In this document: piece after piece, positions 8,744 to 21,121 of the stretch
How positions within the stretch are numbered: the first letter of the stretch is position 1
Layout: the number at the start of each line of letters is the position of its first letter
Source: Paenibacillaceae bacterium
GTDB lineage: Bacteria; Bacillota; Bacilli; Paenibacillales; Paenibacillaceae
Length of the DNA: 64,000 nucleotides
Assembly: GCA_004134985.1 (NCBI GenBank)
Contig: REGQ01000001.1
Coordinates: 62,001 to 126,000, forward strand
Direction: 5' to 3'
Translations under genes and position numbers: made by a program
Notes under the pieces: model-generated
Databases searched by the model: none
What the model was told of the DNA's origin: nothing
What the model saw: only the letters and a program-made list of their open reading frames with translations

Positions 8744-9219
8744 TAGCGCGTCACCTCCATAATTGCCCGCTCAAACGTCCCTCTGATTGATTTGGTGATT
8801 ATATCCATATCACGAATGTCCATGACATGAATATAAAGCGTGCTGTTATCGGGTGAAATTTCCAGTATTAATGTACCCGGCGTTAGCGTGACAAGAAAAG
8901 CGAGCAGCGTAATTTCAAAATCAGATTTGAGTTCTGTTTCAACTGCGACTATGCCTGGCTTAATATTTAATTTCGGCTGAAGGATATACTTTAGAACAAG
9001 AATATTTGCAGAAATCAGCTCCCTTAGCAAAAGGAGCAGCAGCACAATTACGTTCCAAACTCGACGTAAATAATAATCCCCCGGTAAATATCTTCGCATT
9101 ACTAATATAAGCAGTGCACCGACAATAAACCCGACAAGGAAAAACGAAAACGTCCATTCGTTGTAAAGAAACATCCACACAAATGCAATCGTAATATTTA
9201 ATATGAACTGAAAGGCCAT
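8743..9219 (-). CDS. mrpE: Na+/H+ antiporter subunit MrpE
   Basis: This 158-residue subunit starts with two hydrophobic helices (NITIAFVWMFLYNEWTFSFF) and contains the typical IVAVETELKSDFEITLLAFL and TPGTLILEIS segments. MrpE forms part of the membrane complex next to MrpD. It starts 6 bases after mrpD and ends exactly at the mrpF start. Its length fits the family. Confidence 0.93.
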   Translation of the reverse strand: MAFQFILNITIAFVWMFLYNEWTFSFFLVGFIVGALLILVMRRYLPGDYYLRRVWNVIVLLLLLLRELISANILVLKYILQPKLNIKPGIVAVETELKSDFEITLLAFLVTLTPGTLILEISPDNSTLYIHVMDIRDMDIITKSIRGTFERAIMEVTR

Positions 9220-9225
9220 CGTTAT

Positions 9226-10701
9226 CTACTCCTTTAATACTGCCTGGATGTAGAGCTGCGGATTAAGCAGCACTTCAGCCGCGCTTGAGACGAGCGGGTA
9301 TAGCGATTCTGCAAACAATCCGAGCATAATTGCTGTTACAAGCAGTATTCCGCTCGGCAGCAGCACGCCTCCTACCTTTACCCCTTCAGGATAATCGCGC
9401 TTTTCCGCCCCCCAGAAGCTGTTCATAAATATTTTCATCATGGAATAGAGGACAAGCAAACTGGACCCGAGCGCAATCGCAGTAAGCAAGTACTTGCCGG
9501 ATTCAAATCCGCCCTGTACAATAAGCAGCTTGCCAATAAATCCGCTGAGCGGCGGTACGCCCACAAGCGCCAGCGAGGTGACAAAAAACATCCAACCCAG
9601 CGTAGGGTACCGACGCTTCAGCCCGCCCATCTCATAAACTTTAACCGTTCCTGCCACCATAATTAATGCACCGCCGAGCATAAACAGCAAAGCTTTAACT
9701 ATCATGTCATGCATTAAATAGTAAATAACGCCTTCGAGTGCCGCCTTGTTGGCGACAGACAGACCGAACATCGTAAAACCTACACCTGCCACAATATTGT
9801 AAATCATAATACGGTTGACATCCCGGTAAGCGACCGCTCCCGCAACACCCAATATGCTTGTGGCAACCGCCATCCATGCGATCAGTGTGTGGGTAATGGT
9901 CGGCTCATGGTAGAAAATAAGGGTAAATGTACGAATGATCGCATACATGCCCACCTTGGTAAGCAGCCCGCTGAACAACGCCATCACTGGTGATGGCGGA
10001 GCGTTATATGATCCCGGCATCCAGAAAAACAGCAACAGTCCGGCTTTTAATCCAAACACGATTAGAAACAGCGCAGAGATGATGGTCAAAATGCCAGTTT
10101 GTCCCGCCTCTGCTACCAGCAATGAGAGATGAGCCAAATTCAGCGTACCAAGCACACCATACAAGTAAGCCATCGCGACAACGAACAACGTAGATGAGAT
10201 GACATTCGTTAAAATATACTTGATTGATTCTCTCAATTGGCGTTTCGTACCGCCCAGCACGATCAGACCATAGGACGACATAAGCATCACTTCGAAACAG
10301 ACAAATAAATTGAACATATCGCCCGTCAAGAAGGAGCCGATAATACCGACAGCTAAAAAGTTAAACAGCGGGTAATAGAAGAAACGCTCGCGTTCCTCAC
10401 CGATCGTCCGAAACGAATACAACAGACAACAGGTGATCACGATGGTGGCAGCCAACACGAGCAGCACGGAAAACATGTCTGCTACGAACACAATGCCGTA
10501 TGGCGCAGCCCATCCTCCCATATTCAACGTCAATATGCCGTCGTGATGAACCCTATAGACGAGATAAGCAGCCAAGGCCGTATTGCTGACGGCGCTAACT
10601 GTGCTGATCCACCGCTGAATCGTCACGTTTTTATAGAAAAAAACGAGAATAACCGCTGTTAGCAAAGGAAGAAGAAGAGGCATTACGATAAGATTATTCA
10701 T
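9226..10701 (-). CDS. mrpD: Na+/H+ antiporter subunit MrpD
   Basis: The 491-residue protein is homologous to the proton-pumping subunits of respiratory complex I (NuoM/NuoN type). About 14 helices are visible, with the signature KAGLLLFFWMPGSYNAPPSPVMALFSGLLTK near residues 220-250, in which the Lys is part of the proton path, and YLMHDMIVKALLFMLGG. MrpD with MrpA is thought to carry the ion exchange. Its start overlaps mrpC by 8 bases. The final residues are intact. Confidence 0.96.
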   Translation of the reverse strand: MNNLIVMPLLLPLLTAVILVFFYKNVTIQRWISTVSAVSNTALAAYLVYRVHHDGILTLNMGGWAAPYGIVFVADMFSVLLVLAATIVITCCLLYSFRTIGEERERFFYYPLFNFLAVGIIGSFLTGDMFNLFVCFEVMLMSSYGLIVLGGTKRQLRESIKYILTNVISSTLFVVAMAYLYGVLGTLNLAHLSLLVAEAGQTGILTIISALFLIVFGLKAGLLLFFWMPGSYNAPPSPVMALFSGLLTKVGMYAIIRTFTLIFYHEPTITHTLIAWMAVATSILGVAGAVAYRDVNRIMIYNIVAGVGFTMFGLSVANKAALEGVIYYLMHDMIVKALLFMLGGALIMVAGTVKVYEMGGLKRRYPTLGWMFFVTSLALVGVPPLSGFIGKLLIVQGGFESGKYLLTAIALGSSLLVLYSMMKIFMNSFWGAEKRDYPEGVKVGGVLLPSGILLVTAIMLGLFAESLYPLVSSAAEVLLNPQLYIQAVLKE

Positions 10702-11035
10702 GGTCGTCTTTTCCTCTCAGTCTCTCCATATCATCAGTTCCGATCTCCTGATAAGTCCTGTAGGCCAAAACCAGGAAGAAAGCAGTTATGCCAAAATTGA
10801 TAACTATGGATGTTAATATAAGAGCTTGCGGCAGCGGGTCCACAAAAGCTTCCGCCCCTTCACTGAGCAGCGGCGCTGCACCGCGTTTGAGCCCCCCCAT
10901 CGTCATCAACAGCAAATGCGCACCATGTGTCATTAATGAGGTGCCAAGAATAATTCGGACGAGATTTCGCGACAAAATCATATAGGTGCCAATTGCAAAC
11001 AGCACCCCAACAGTAACAGAGACGAGGATTTCCAT
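10694..11035 (-). CDS. mrpC: Na+/H+ antiporter subunit MrpC
   Basis: A 113-residue subunit with three helices, homologous to NuoK of complex I; it has the motif GTYMILSRNLVRIILGTSLM and the conserved PLPQALILTSIVINFGITAF. It shares one base with the mrpB stop and overlaps mrpD. The tail after about residue 95 is charged (KDDHE). Confidence 0.95.
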   Translation of the reverse strand: MEILVSVTVGVLFAIGTYMILSRNLVRIILGTSLMTHGAHLLLMTMGGLKRGAAPLLSEGAEAFVDPLPQALILTSIVINFGITAFFLVLAYRTYQEIGTDDMERLRGKDDHE

Positions 11036-11457
11036 TAGCGATCCTCCCCTATTGTCATAATAATTGTCATTGTAACTCCAACAACCGTCAGATATACACC
11101 TAAATCAAACACCATCGCCGTAGCCAGCTCGGTTTCGCCAAGCAGTGGCAACGTATGGTAAGCAAACGCTTGACTGAGGAAAGGCGCATCGAATACAAAG
11201 GAGCCCAGCCCCGATAAAATAGCAATGAAAACCCCGAGCGCAGTGACGATTTGGAAATTGACCGGAATAACTTCCCGAACCGTTTTCAAGTCAAAGGTTA
11301 GAGCCAGCAGCAGCAATGCTGAAGCGCTCATCAATCCGCCTACAAATCCGCCCCCGGGACCATTATGGCCCGCCAAAAACAAATAAATAGAAAAGGTAAT
11401 GATTATAAAAACTACGACTTTGGCAGTCGTCTTCAGCATCACATCATTCGATCTCAT
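11035..11457 (-). CDS. mrpB: Na+/H+ antiporter subunit MrpB
   Basis: A 140-residue, four-helix subunit with the MnhB/MrpB core motif GHNGPGGGFVGGLMSASALL. It overlaps the end of mrpA by 14 bases and abuts mrpC, fitting a coupled operon. MrpB sits in the membrane complex beside MrpA. Confidence 0.95.
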   Translation of the reverse strand: MRSNDVMLKTTAKVVVFIIITFSIYLFLAGHNGPGGGFVGGLMSASALLLLALTFDLKTVREVIPVNFQIVTALGVFIAILSGLGSFVFDAPFLSQAFAYHTLPLLGETELATAMVFDLGVYLTVVGVTMTIIMTIGEDR

Positions 11458-13912
11458 GACTGGCTGTCACTCCTTTGTTACTGTCATCCGTCGGCTCGGA
11501 TGATTCGGAACGGGCTGCCCGATTCATTCTTAGCTTAATCATCCCGTAAATGCCGTAGGAGGCAATGCCGAGCACCGCAATTTCCAGAAAGGTATCAAAG
11601 CCGCGGAAGTCAACAAGGATGACATTGACGATATTTTTTCCACCTGCCGAATCATAAGCCTCCCGAACAAAATAGTCGGAAATTGGTTCGAACAGTTTTT
11701 GCCCAGTGGCAGCCAGTGCAATGAAGGTAAATACAATGCCTACTGCGGCAGAGATGATCGCATTTGTCAGACGAAACCGCGGCGGCGAGAGTTCCTTCCG
11801 CAATTTCGGCAAATGGTAGAAGCACAGCAAGAACAGGGTGACAGAGATGCTTTCAACAACCATTTGCGTCAACGCCAAGTCCGGTGCTCCCATAATGACA
11901 AAGAACAATACGACTAGATAGCCGATGCCGCCGACGAGAATGATGGCTGCGATTCTTGATTTCGCAAACGGCACAGCGATTGCAGCGGCGAGCAACCCGA
12001 TAATTAGCACAACCTCATATGGCGCCAATTCGGCGAGATCCCACGATGCATGCTTAAAGGGCTCCAGCTTGAGAAAGAGATAGCTGATTACACCAACAAG
12101 GAAAACAAACACATAGATCAGATAATGGCGGATCGAACCTGTCATATACAGATCAGTAATCGCCCTTGAACCCTTCTCCATTATTTTCAATGTGCGGTCA
12201 TATACGCGATTTAGCGACCATTTCCCTGGAAATACATCATGTACCACTCCCCATCGGCGATAGGTAGCATACATCAGAATGCCGACTATAACGACACCCA
12301 TTGTCATAATGAGTTCTGTATTCCAGCCATGAAACATCGATATTTTAACTTCGAATCCATTTACTGGATCAGCAAGTGAAGGCAGAATGGCAACCATCGC
12401 CGGCTCAATAATGGTATAAGCAAGAATGTTCGGGAAAAACCCGAAAACTACAGCCAGCAATGCAAGTATGGCCGGGGACAGCAGCATGCCGAAAGGCGCC
12501 TCATGCGGCTCTTTCTCCAACTTTTCCTTTTGCAGCCTTCCAGTAAATGTGCGAAGCAGAATGATCATGCTGTAAATAAAAGTGAATACACTCGCGATCC
12601 ATGCAACGATTGGAAACAGCAGCGACCATGTTTGCAGATTGAACATTTGGCCTTCTGTAATCGTGATGACTGCTGTGAAAAACATCTCCTTGCTTAAAAA
12701 GCCATTAAAAGGCGGCAACCCCGCCATTGAAAATGTTCCGATCAAACCAAGTGTAAAGGTAATGGGCATCAACGTCATAAGTCCGCCCAGACGACGGATG
12801 TCCCGTGTGCCGGTCTCATGGTCGACAATCCCCGCAACCATAAACAGTGCGCCTTTAAAGGTGGCATGATTGATAAGATGAAACACTGCCGCGGTTGTAG
12901 CGACGACATAAATCTTCGATTCTTCTCCATAGCCCAGATGTACAGCTGCTGAGCCAAGGCCAAGCAGACACATAATTAGGCCGAGCTGACTTACTGTAGA
13001 AAATGCGAGCAGTGATTTCAAGTCCGATTGTTTGAGTGCGCAATAGGCTCCCCAGAACAAAGTAACCAGTCCAACAGTCGAGACAATCCAGAACCACTCT
13101 GCCCCTCCGGCAAATACGGGGCTAAGCCTCGCTACCAAATAAATGCCAGCCTTAACCATCGTCGCCGAGTGCAGATAGGCACTGACAGGAGCAGGTGCAG
13201 CCATCGCATCGGGCAGCCAAAAGTGGAACGGGAACTGCGCTGACTTGGTGAAGGCGCCCAGCAACACCAGCACCATGGCTGGAATAAACAGATGGTGGTC
13301 CACAATTTCGCCGCTGACGGCAATAATTTCACGTACACTGAACGAATCGGTCATTAAATGAAGCAAAACAAAACCGGCCAGCATCGCAAAACCGCCGGAC
13401 ACGGTAACCAGCATCGATTTCAATGCACCGTATTTCGAGGACTCACGGTCAAACCAGAAAGCAATGAGCAGAAAAGACGCCAAACTGGTCATTTCCCAGA
13501 AACCATAGAGGACAATCAGGTTGTCAGAGAGAACAACGCCCAGCATCGCACTCATAAACATGAGCAGATAGATATAGAAAAGGTGGAGTGCTTCCCGGAT
13601 CTTGGACAGGTAGTATATTGAGTATAGTACAACCAGTGAGCCAATTCCGGTAATCAGTAGTGCGAACAGGAGGCTAAGTCCATCAAGATACACTGTAAAA
13701 TGTATGCCAAGCGAAGGTATCCATGGAATCGACCTGATCAGTGGTTCACCTGCTCCGATCTCCGGCAGGCGGGAAAGGAAGTAAGTAAACATGAGGAGAG
13801 GCAGCGGAAGTACAAACCACCCCGTATGGATTTTCCTACGATATTTACCTATTAATGGTAAAAATAACGCAAAAACCAATGGCAACAATATCATAATGTG
13901 AAGCAGTGACAA
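11444..13912 (-). CDS. mrpA: Na+/H+ antiporter subunit MrpA
   Basis: The large first subunit, homologous to NuoL at its N-terminal part (FWLPDAMAAPAPVSAYLHSATMVKAG near residues 230-255) with a C-terminal extension matching the MrpA/MbhD-type domain. Together with MrpD it drives Na+ export for sodium and alkali tolerance. The frame is open upstream to GTG 13999, but TTG 13912 is preferred: it follows GGGGGA at 6-7 bases, gives the family N-terminus SLLHIMILLPL, and lies downstream of a good promoter at 13961-13989 that the longer version would overlap. It is about 822 residues, first in a seven-gene mrpA-G operon. Confidence 0.93.
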   Translation of the reverse strand: MSLLHIMILLPLVFALFLPLIGKYRRKIHTGWFVLPLPLLMFTYFLSRLPEIGAGEPLIRSIPWIPSLGIHFTVYLDGLSLLFALLITGIGSLVVLYSIYYLSKIREALHLFYIYLLMFMSAMLGVVLSDNLIVLYGFWEMTSLASFLLIAFWFDRESSKYGALKSMLVTVSGGFAMLAGFVLLHLMTDSFSVREIIAVSGEIVDHHLFIPAMVLVLLGAFTKSAQFPFHFWLPDAMAAPAPVSAYLHSATMVKAGIYLVARLSPVFAGGAEWFWIVSTVGLVTLFWGAYCALKQSDLKSLLAFSTVSQLGLIMCLLGLGSAAVHLGYGEESKIYVVATTAAVFHLINHATFKGALFMVAGIVDHETGTRDIRRLGGLMTLMPITFTLGLIGTFSMAGLPPFNGFLSKEMFFTAVITITEGQMFNLQTWSLLFPIVAWIASVFTFIYSMIILLRTFTGRLQKEKLEKEPHEAPFGMLLSPAILALLAVVFGFFPNILAYTIIEPAMVAILPSLADPVNGFEVKISMFHGWNTELIMTMGVVIVGILMYATYRRWGVVHDVFPGKWSLNRVYDRTLKIMEKGSRAITDLYMTGSIRHYLIYVFVFLVGVISYLFLKLEPFKHASWDLAELAPYEVVLIIGLLAAAIAVPFAKSRIAAIILVGGIGYLVVLFFVIMGAPDLALTQMVVESISVTLFLLCFYHLPKLRKELSPPRFRLTNAIISAAVGIVFTFIALAATGQKLFEPISDYFVREAYDSAGGKNIVNVILVDFRGFDTFLEIAVLGIASYGIYGMIKLRMNRAARSESSEPTDDSNKGVTASHEIE

Positions 13913-13960
13913 GCGTTTATCCCCCAGTCTGTGCCGAGCTGAATATAAGTTTCTTTTATA

Positions 13961-13989
13961 AGCATAGTCGATTCTTACAATGATTTCAA
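13961..13989 (-). promoter_or_regulatory. promoter of the mrp operon
   Basis: TTGAAA (13984-13989) and TATGCT (13961-13966) are separated by exactly 17 bases on the minus strand, about 45 bases before the TTG start of mrpA. The match to the vegetative consensus is good though not perfect. Confidence 0.6.
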
Positions 13990-14027
13990 TAAAAAGCACC
14001 GTTTTTTTCTAAGATGAATCGATATCC

Positions 14028-14058
14028 GACAAAAAGTTTTGTCATGAAAATGCTTACA
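14028..14058. promoter_or_regulatory. palindrome and cre-like sequence upstream of mrp
   Basis: A near-perfect palindrome GACAAAAAGTTTTGTC lies at 14028-14043. Directly beside it TGAAAATGCTTACA (14045-14058) matches the CcpA catabolite site consensus at 13 of 14 positions by eye (T instead of C at position 7). Both lie upstream of the mrp -35 box, in the gap between mrpA and yajC. No function is shown. Confidence 0.35.
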
Positions 14059-14157
14059 CTTTCAATGTCCCCATTCATAAATAAATTCTATAATATCATC
14101 CCTGAGAAACTTCAGGCTTCTTCCTGTTTAGAACAGAAAAATCATTCTCTTTATACC

Positions 14158-14208
14158 AAAAAAAGCCATCTTACAGCGGCGTTTACACGGCTCTGTGAGA
14201 CAGCTTTT
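14158..14208 (-). terminator. intrinsic terminator after yajC
   Basis: On the minus strand AAAAGC..TCT.ACAG pairs with CTGT.AGA..GCTTTT through wobble pairs (14161-14208), followed by seven T (14158-14164 as A on plus). It lies 17 bases beyond the yajC stop and ends the ruvCAB-queA-tgt-yajC transcript before mrp. Confidence 0.8.
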
Positions 14209-14224
14209 GCGATTTGCAGCCTTT

Positions 14225-14527
14225 TTATTCTGAAGGTGCGTTGCGTGTAGCATTATTAATCGAACTGCGGTCAAATGTCAGCTTGGTAGCATCATTAACA
14301 CGAAGCACGACGATATCGTCTGTAATCTCCTGAATAGTGCCATGCAAGCCGCCAATCGTAACGACCTTATCCCCTTTAGTCAGCTGGTTAAGCATCAGGG
14401 AACGCTGTTTTTGTTTCTTCTGCTGCGGTCTGATCAGCAAAAAATAGAACACTGCAAACATTAATACGAATGGTGCGATTGTCATAAGCAAATTCCCGCC
14501 AGCTGCGTCTCCACTTGCGATAAACAT
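14225..14527 (-). CDS. yajC: preprotein translocase accessory protein YajC
   Basis: A small protein of 100 residues with one membrane helix (FVLMFAVFYFLLIRPQQKKQ, about residues 20-40), followed by a soluble domain with GDKVVTIGGLHGTIQEI. YajC associates with SecDF in the Sec holotranslocon. ATG 14527 is chosen since AAAGGGGGT stands 5-7 bases before it; an ATG six codons earlier lacks a comparable site. The gene directly follows tgt, as in many bacteria, and is followed by a clear terminator. Confidence 0.95.
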   Translation of the reverse strand: MFIASGDAAGGNLLMTIAPFVLMFAVFYFLLIRPQQKKQKQRSLMLNQLTKGDKVVTIGGLHGTIQEITDDIVVLRVNDATKLTFDRSSINNATRNAPSE

Positions 14528-14541
14528 CGGTATACCCCCTT

Positions 14542-16739
<2,198 letters not shown>

Positions 16740-16749
16740 CAGTACAATG

Positions 16750-18867
16750 TCATCCCTTGGCTAAAGTCGCATTTTTATAGTAGTATTCCAGAATTTTTTG
16801 GTAATCATACCCTTGGTCGGCAAGCCCCTTCGCTCCCCATTGGGACATACCGATACCGTGGCCGTAGCCTGTGCCTGTGAAACGGAACATCGGTTCCTTC
16901 GTTGCTGTTCGGATCGTTCCGCTGCTGTCCAAAACATACAGATTGGCATCCGTCAGCGGCTTCTTCTCTACATCGGCTCCCACAATATGAAGCTGTGTCT
17001 TGTCGTCCGTTCGGTCGACAACCCTCTGATCCGCGCCCAATATGTTGATCCGTCCTGTTTCTTCCACTGTAAAGCGTGTGCTCGGCAAGCCGCCAAGTGC
17101 TGTACGCAGCATGTCCGGATAACGAATCTCCAGCTTGCTGCCATTGACAGCCATAGTCAGCGCCCGGTTCGAAGGGCCGCGTTCACTGACCTCCAGCGTT
17201 TGAATCGGACCGCTTATCGCCTTTGTGAGCTTGCCATCCATTGATTTAACCAACTGTGCGCTTGTGAATGGACCTCTGATCCAGGACATCGTATTGGATT
17301 GCATCGTTTTTTCCAGAGCAATGACGCGCGTGCCTTTGCTAAGCCTTGTCAAAGGCTCGACATTCGTCTGGATAAACGGCAGCGGACGAACCGCAGTATC
17401 TTTTTCATTCACGGTCATAATTGTGCTTCCGGCGGCTGTCTTCTCATTCGTAGCGGTCAACAGGTCCTCCCGGATATACCCGTTTTTGCCGTCTTTAAGC
17501 ACGACGCGATACCATTGATAAAGCCCTTCTTCAGCAGCTTCATCCGGACTTTGAACACTCGTTAAGTAAGGCACCTTATTGCCCCAGACCTCTGTTCCGT
17601 CGGAAGTTGCTCCACCTGCATTGGAGGAAAACAGCGCTTCGATCACCTTGCCGTTATAGAGCATCACTTCACCTTTGGTTGCATCAACCGCCTGAATGGT
17701 AGAGGCCGTCTCCGTAGCAATACCGTTATACACTTGGCTTAGATTAGTATCAACCATGTGGGCGATCTCAAATTTGGTGCCCTGAAAAAGCGCGAAACTG
17801 CGCGCTGTTACCGCCTGGGCCTTCAGCGCCTCAATCGGCCAGGAGGTGGGCATCTCTGCTCCGACGACCGAATAGAGATACTGTTCAAAAGGCACTTCAT
17901 TGATAATGGCAAGGCGGTTGTTAAAACCGCTAATTTCGAATGCGCCACGGTAAGCGCGGTTATCTCGCTCTGCAAGCTTGACCGTCTTGCCGCCCGCATC
18001 CTCTACCCACAATTTCAGCCCGCCATTGCCAACCAGATACAGTCCATCCGGAGCAGCGCTGTCTTGCGAACGCGCATAGTCCTGGCGGATTTGCACATAC
18101 GCTGCGGACGGACTGCCTGTGCTCAGTGTACCGACGCCCTCCACTTTGGATGCGCTGCTCTGCAAGGCAGACAAAGCGCTCGCATTGGCAGCCGCACCGA
18201 CATGAACGACATATTGCCCTCCGCCTGCTCCCTGCTTCACTGCTGGATAGGCTTCTATTCCTGCCGCGCCAAGCGCCTGAACGGTCTTATTGGCGTCTGC
18301 CAGCGATTTGTAAGGCTGTGTTTCCAGAAAGAACGGTCCGGCAACAGCCGGTTTGCTCTGGCCGGCCAAGCCTGCAACTGCTGCATTGCCAGCCCAGCGG
18401 GTTTGCGCGGCACCTGCCTCATCAGCAGTACTGTACTGTCCTTCACTAACGCGATAGACCGTCTTCCCCTGCTTGTAGAAGGAAGTCAGCCAAGCCGCTG
18501 ACGACGACTCCCGTACCTTCTTCAATACCGAAACGGCAGCTGCAAAATCACCTGTTTCCACTATGGCTACATTATAGCTGTTCAGAGCAAATCTGGCCTG
18601 TTGCTCTCCAGAAGTTGTAAGCCATGCACTGCCGCGCGCACCGATTTTCAGCCCGCCTTCCCCACTAAGTGTAGCGGTTGGCGTTGTCGTCGTGAATTTG
18701 CCTGGCAAATTCAAAAACATCGCTACCCGCACATTATCCAGCCTGGGTGTTTCCCCGTAAACAGACGCCCCCGCTCCAAGCGAACAGCACATCATCACAG
18801 CAAGCAGCAATGCTATACGTCTAAAGACTCTTCGGCCTGGGGAACGTTCAATTCTACTCTGATCCAT
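16750..18867 (-). CDS. SpoIID/LytB domain protein with SPOR-like region
   Basis: A secreted or membrane-anchored 705-residue protein. Residues about 15-40 form a signal or anchor helix ([21 protein letters not shown]). The middle contains SPOR-like segments ([22 protein letters not shown]). The SpoIID domain shows [44 protein letters not shown] and ends [20 protein letters not shown], the hallmark of SpoIID, a peptidoglycan lytic transglycosylase acting in engulfment. The domain is split by an insert around residues 450-560. ATG 18867 follows AAAGGAGG. It sits between ruvB and queA, where B. subtilis has none; it could be LytB-like (amidase enhancer) rather than SpoIID itself. Confidence 0.88.
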   Translation of the reverse strand: MDQSRIERSPGRRVFRRIALLLAVMMCCSLGAGASVYGETPRLDNVRVAMFLNLPGKFTTTTPTATLSGEGGLKIGARGSAWLTTSGEQQARFALNSYNVAIVETGDFAAAVSVLKKVRESSSAAWLTSFYKQGKTVYRVSEGQYSTADEAGAAQTRWAGNAAVAGLAGQSKPAVAGPFFLETQPYKSLADANKTVQALGAAGIEAYPAVKQGAGGGQYVVHVGAAANASALSALQSSASKVEGVGTLSTGSPSAAYVQIRQDYARSQDSAAPDGLYLVGNGGLKLWVEDAGGKTVKLAERDNRAYRGAFEISGFNNRLAIINEVPFEQYLYSVVGAEMPTSWPIEALKAQAVTARSFALFQGTKFEIAHMVDTNLSQVYNGIATETASTIQAVDATKGEVMLYNGKVIEALFSSNAGGATSDGTEVWGNKVPYLTSVQSPDEAAEEGLYQWYRVVLKDGKNGYIREDLLTATNEKTAAGSTIMTVNEKDTAVRPLPFIQTNVEPLTRLSKGTRVIALEKTMQSNTMSWIRGPFTSAQLVKSMDGKLTKAISGPIQTLEVSERGPSNRALTMAVNGSKLEIRYPDMLRTALGGLPSTRFTVEETGRINILGADQRVVDRTDDKTQLHIVGADVEKKPLTDANLYVLDSSGTIRTATKEPMFRFTGTGYGHGIGMSQWGAKGLADQGYDYQKILEYYYKNATLAKG

Positions 18868-18903
18868 AGGCGCCTCCTTTGAATTGCGCAATCGTTGATG
18901 CTC

Positions 18904-19926
18904 TTACCCGGAATGCGGATCATCTGAACGCGGTACCGGCAACCCCAAATGCACATAGGCAGCAGGAGCCACGACTCTCCCGCGCGGGGTGCGCTGCAGA
19001 AAGCCGATTTGCATCAGGTAAGGCTCATATACATCTTCAATCGTCTGGCTTTCCTCGCCAATCGTTGCTGCAATCGTATCCAGCCCGACCGGTCCGCCTC
19101 GAAAGTTGTCAATCATCGCATGCAGCATCTTATGATCGATCTGATCCAGCCCTTTCGGGTCCACCTGAATCAGCTGGAGCGCTGCCTGCGCAAGCTCAAA
19201 GGTAATGACGCCCTCTCCCCGCACCTGCGCAAAGTCCCGCACCCGCCGGAGCAGTCGGTTCGCAATACGCGGCGTGCCTCTGGAGCGCATTGCGATCTCG
19301 GCTGCCGCCTCTCCGATAATGTCGACCCCATAAATTTCTGAGGTCCGCGACACAATGAAGGACAACTCATCGACAGTGTAAAACTCCAGACGGCTCATCA
19401 CACCGAAGCGGTCGCGCAGCGGGGACGAGAGCAATCCTGCCCTCGTCGTCGCTCCAATTAACGTAAAGGCAGGAAGGTCGAGTCGCACCGAGCGTGCACT
19501 CGGACCTTTGCCGATCATAATATCGAGCGCAAAGTCCTCCATCGCCGGATAGAGCACTTCCTCTACCGTGCGGTGCAAACGATGAATTTCATCGATAAAC
19601 AATACATCGCCCTGCTGCAAATTGGTCAGAATCGCTGCCAGATCACCAGGCCTTTCGATGGCAGGCCCTGATGTGGTGCGTAAATTAACCCCCAGCTCAT
19701 TGGCGATAATGTTGGACAGTGTTGTCTTCCCAAGCCCTGGCGGACCATACAAAAGCACATGATCCAGCGCCTCTTTGCGATATTTCGCCGCCTCAATATA
19801 CACTTTCAAGTTTTCCTTGACGTGGGATTGCCCGATATACTCCGCCAAATAACGGGGACGCAAGCTTAGCTCCACTGCCTGATCTTCCATCATCAGATTA
19901 GCGGAAATTATTCTGTTGTCGTCCAT
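18904..19926 (-). CDS. ruvB: Holliday junction helicase RuvB
   Basis: The 340-residue hexameric AAA+ motor drives branch migration of Holliday junctions with RuvA. Visible are the Walker [16 protein letters not shown], Walker [11 protein letters not shown], sensor [17 protein letters not shown], and the C-terminal winged helix ([16 protein letters not shown] and ending RTPRGRV). It starts 18 bases after ruvA and is part of a ruvC-ruvA-ruvB cluster. Confidence 0.98.
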   Translation of the reverse strand: MDDNRIISANLMMEDQAVELSLRPRYLAEYIGQSHVKENLKVYIEAAKYRKEALDHVLLYGPPGLGKTTLSNIIANELGVNLRTTSGPAIERPGDLAAILTNLQQGDVLFIDEIHRLHRTVEEVLYPAMEDFALDIMIGKGPSARSVRLDLPAFTLIGATTRAGLLSSPLRDRFGVMSRLEFYTVDELSFIVSRTSEIYGVDIIGEAAAEIAMRSRGTPRIANRLLRRVRDFAQVRGEGVITFELAQAALQLIQVDPKGLDQIDHKMLHAMIDNFRGGPVGLDTIAATIGEESQTIEDVYEPYLMQIGFLQRTPRGRVVAPAAYVHLGLPVPRSDDPHSG

Positions 19927-19944
19927 TTTCGTTTACCCTCCCCG

Positions 19945-20568
19945 TCAAGCTTTTAATAACAGCTGCAGCGCTCGCTTGATCAACACATCCACCGACGCTT
20001 GCGCGTCGCCAGACTCCTTAAGCTGGTGACCTACCCGGTCAAGCTCTGCCTGTGTGTAACCAAGGGCAGCCAGCCCCTCCCGCGCTTCACGCCATGCTGT
20101 ACTCACACTGCCATCCGCCGATTTATCGGCTGGATGGTCCGCTGTAAGCGCGCCTTCGTCCCCAATACCGATGGCATCCAGCTTGTCTTTCAAATCCAGC
20201 ACCATCCGCTGCGCCGTCTTGCGGCCAATGCCAGGCAGCTTGGTCAGGAATGTGAGGTTTTCCTGCTGGATGGCGGCAATTACCGCACCAGGGCTTCCGC
20301 CGGCAAGAATGCCAAGCGCCACACGCGGGCCGATGCCGGAGACATCGAGCAGTTTTCTGAACAGCTTTTGCTCCTCGCGGGTGGAAAACCCGAAGAGCAG
20401 CGTCGCATCCTCACGAACATGATGATGGGTATATACCGTCACCACTTCTTCCTGGGCTGCAAATGCGTAAGGATTGGGTGTAAACACGCGGTAGCCAATG
20501 TCCCGCACATCAATAATAATATAATCGGCCTCCAGATGAACGACCTTGCCTCTGACATAATCGATCAT
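19945..20568 (-). CDS. ruvA: Holliday junction DNA helicase RuvA
   Basis: RuvA binds four-way junctions as a tetramer and recruits RuvB. The 207-residue protein has the N-terminal OB fold ([20 protein letters not shown]), two helix-hairpin-helix motifs ([16 protein letters not shown] and [17 protein letters not shown]) and a C-terminal RuvB-binding helix bundle ([15 protein letters not shown]). Its first codons overlap the ruvC stop by 4 bases. Confidence 0.98.
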   Translation of the reverse strand: MIDYVRGKVVHLEADYIIIDVRDIGYRVFTPNPYAFAAQEEVVTVYTHHHVREDATLLFGFSTREEQKLFRKLLDVSGIGPRVALGILAGGSPGAVIAAIQQENLTFLTKLPGIGRKTAQRMVLDLKDKLDAIGIGDEGALTADHPADKSADGSVSTAWREAREGLAALGYTQAELDRVGHQLKESGDAQASVDVLIKRALQLLLKA

Positions 20569-21068
20569 TTGCGCGACACCTCATTGATTTTATTATGCAG
20601 GACTGCGGAATGCGCATGACAAATCGCAATGGCAAGCGCATCTGCCACATCATCCGGCTTCGGGATGGCAGAGAGCTTCAAAAACATTTTGACCATTTCC
20701 TGTACCTGCCGCTTCTCGGCTTTCCCATAGCCGACGATCGCCTGCTTCACCTGAAGCGGCGTATATTCCGCCACCGGAATTCCGCGCTGTGCGGCAGCCA
20801 AAATAATAACACCGCGTGCCTGGCCCACTGCGAAAGCCGTCGTCACGTTACGGTTAAAGAACAGCTTCTCCACAGCCATAGCATCCGGCTTATACTTATC
20901 CATCAACGCGCCCGCAGATTCGAAAATCTGCAGTAGACGAATTTCCGCGGCAGTGCTCGCTTCCGTCTGTATGGCTCCGTACTGAACAGGAACAAGCTTG
21001 TGACCTTCTTTATCAACAAAACCGAATCCGGCAATTGCTATACCCGGATCTATGCCCAGTACCCGCAA
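20565..21068 (-). CDS. ruvC: crossover junction endodeoxyribonuclease RuvC
   Basis: RuvC cuts Holliday junctions moved by RuvAB. The 167-residue protein contains the acidic catalytic residues in [12 protein letters not shown] (D7), VEKLFFNRN (E near 67) and [13 protein letters not shown] near the C-terminus. B. subtilis lacks ruvC next to ruvAB and uses RecU instead, so this arrangement is that of Paenibacillus and other Firmicutes. It is first in the operon; a LexA-like box overlaps the upstream -10 element. Confidence 0.97.
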   Translation of the reverse strand: MRVLGIDPGIAIAGFGFVDKEGHKLVPVQYGAIQTEASTAAEIRLLQIFESAGALMDKYKPDAMAVEKLFFNRNVTTAFAVGQARGVIILAAAQRGIPVAEYTPLQVKQAIVGYGKAEKRQVQEMVKMFLKLSAIPKPDDVADALAIAICHAHSAVLHNKINEVSRK

Positions 21069-21121
21069 CTTGTCCTCTCCTCATCCTAAAAAATCACTAT
21101 GTACAGAAAAAGCCTTTCCCC

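Noticed and set aside
14014-14250. Plus-strand frame of 78 codons between mrpA and yajC.
   Set aside because: It crosses the yajC terminator and the mrp regulatory region and lacks a ribosome site.
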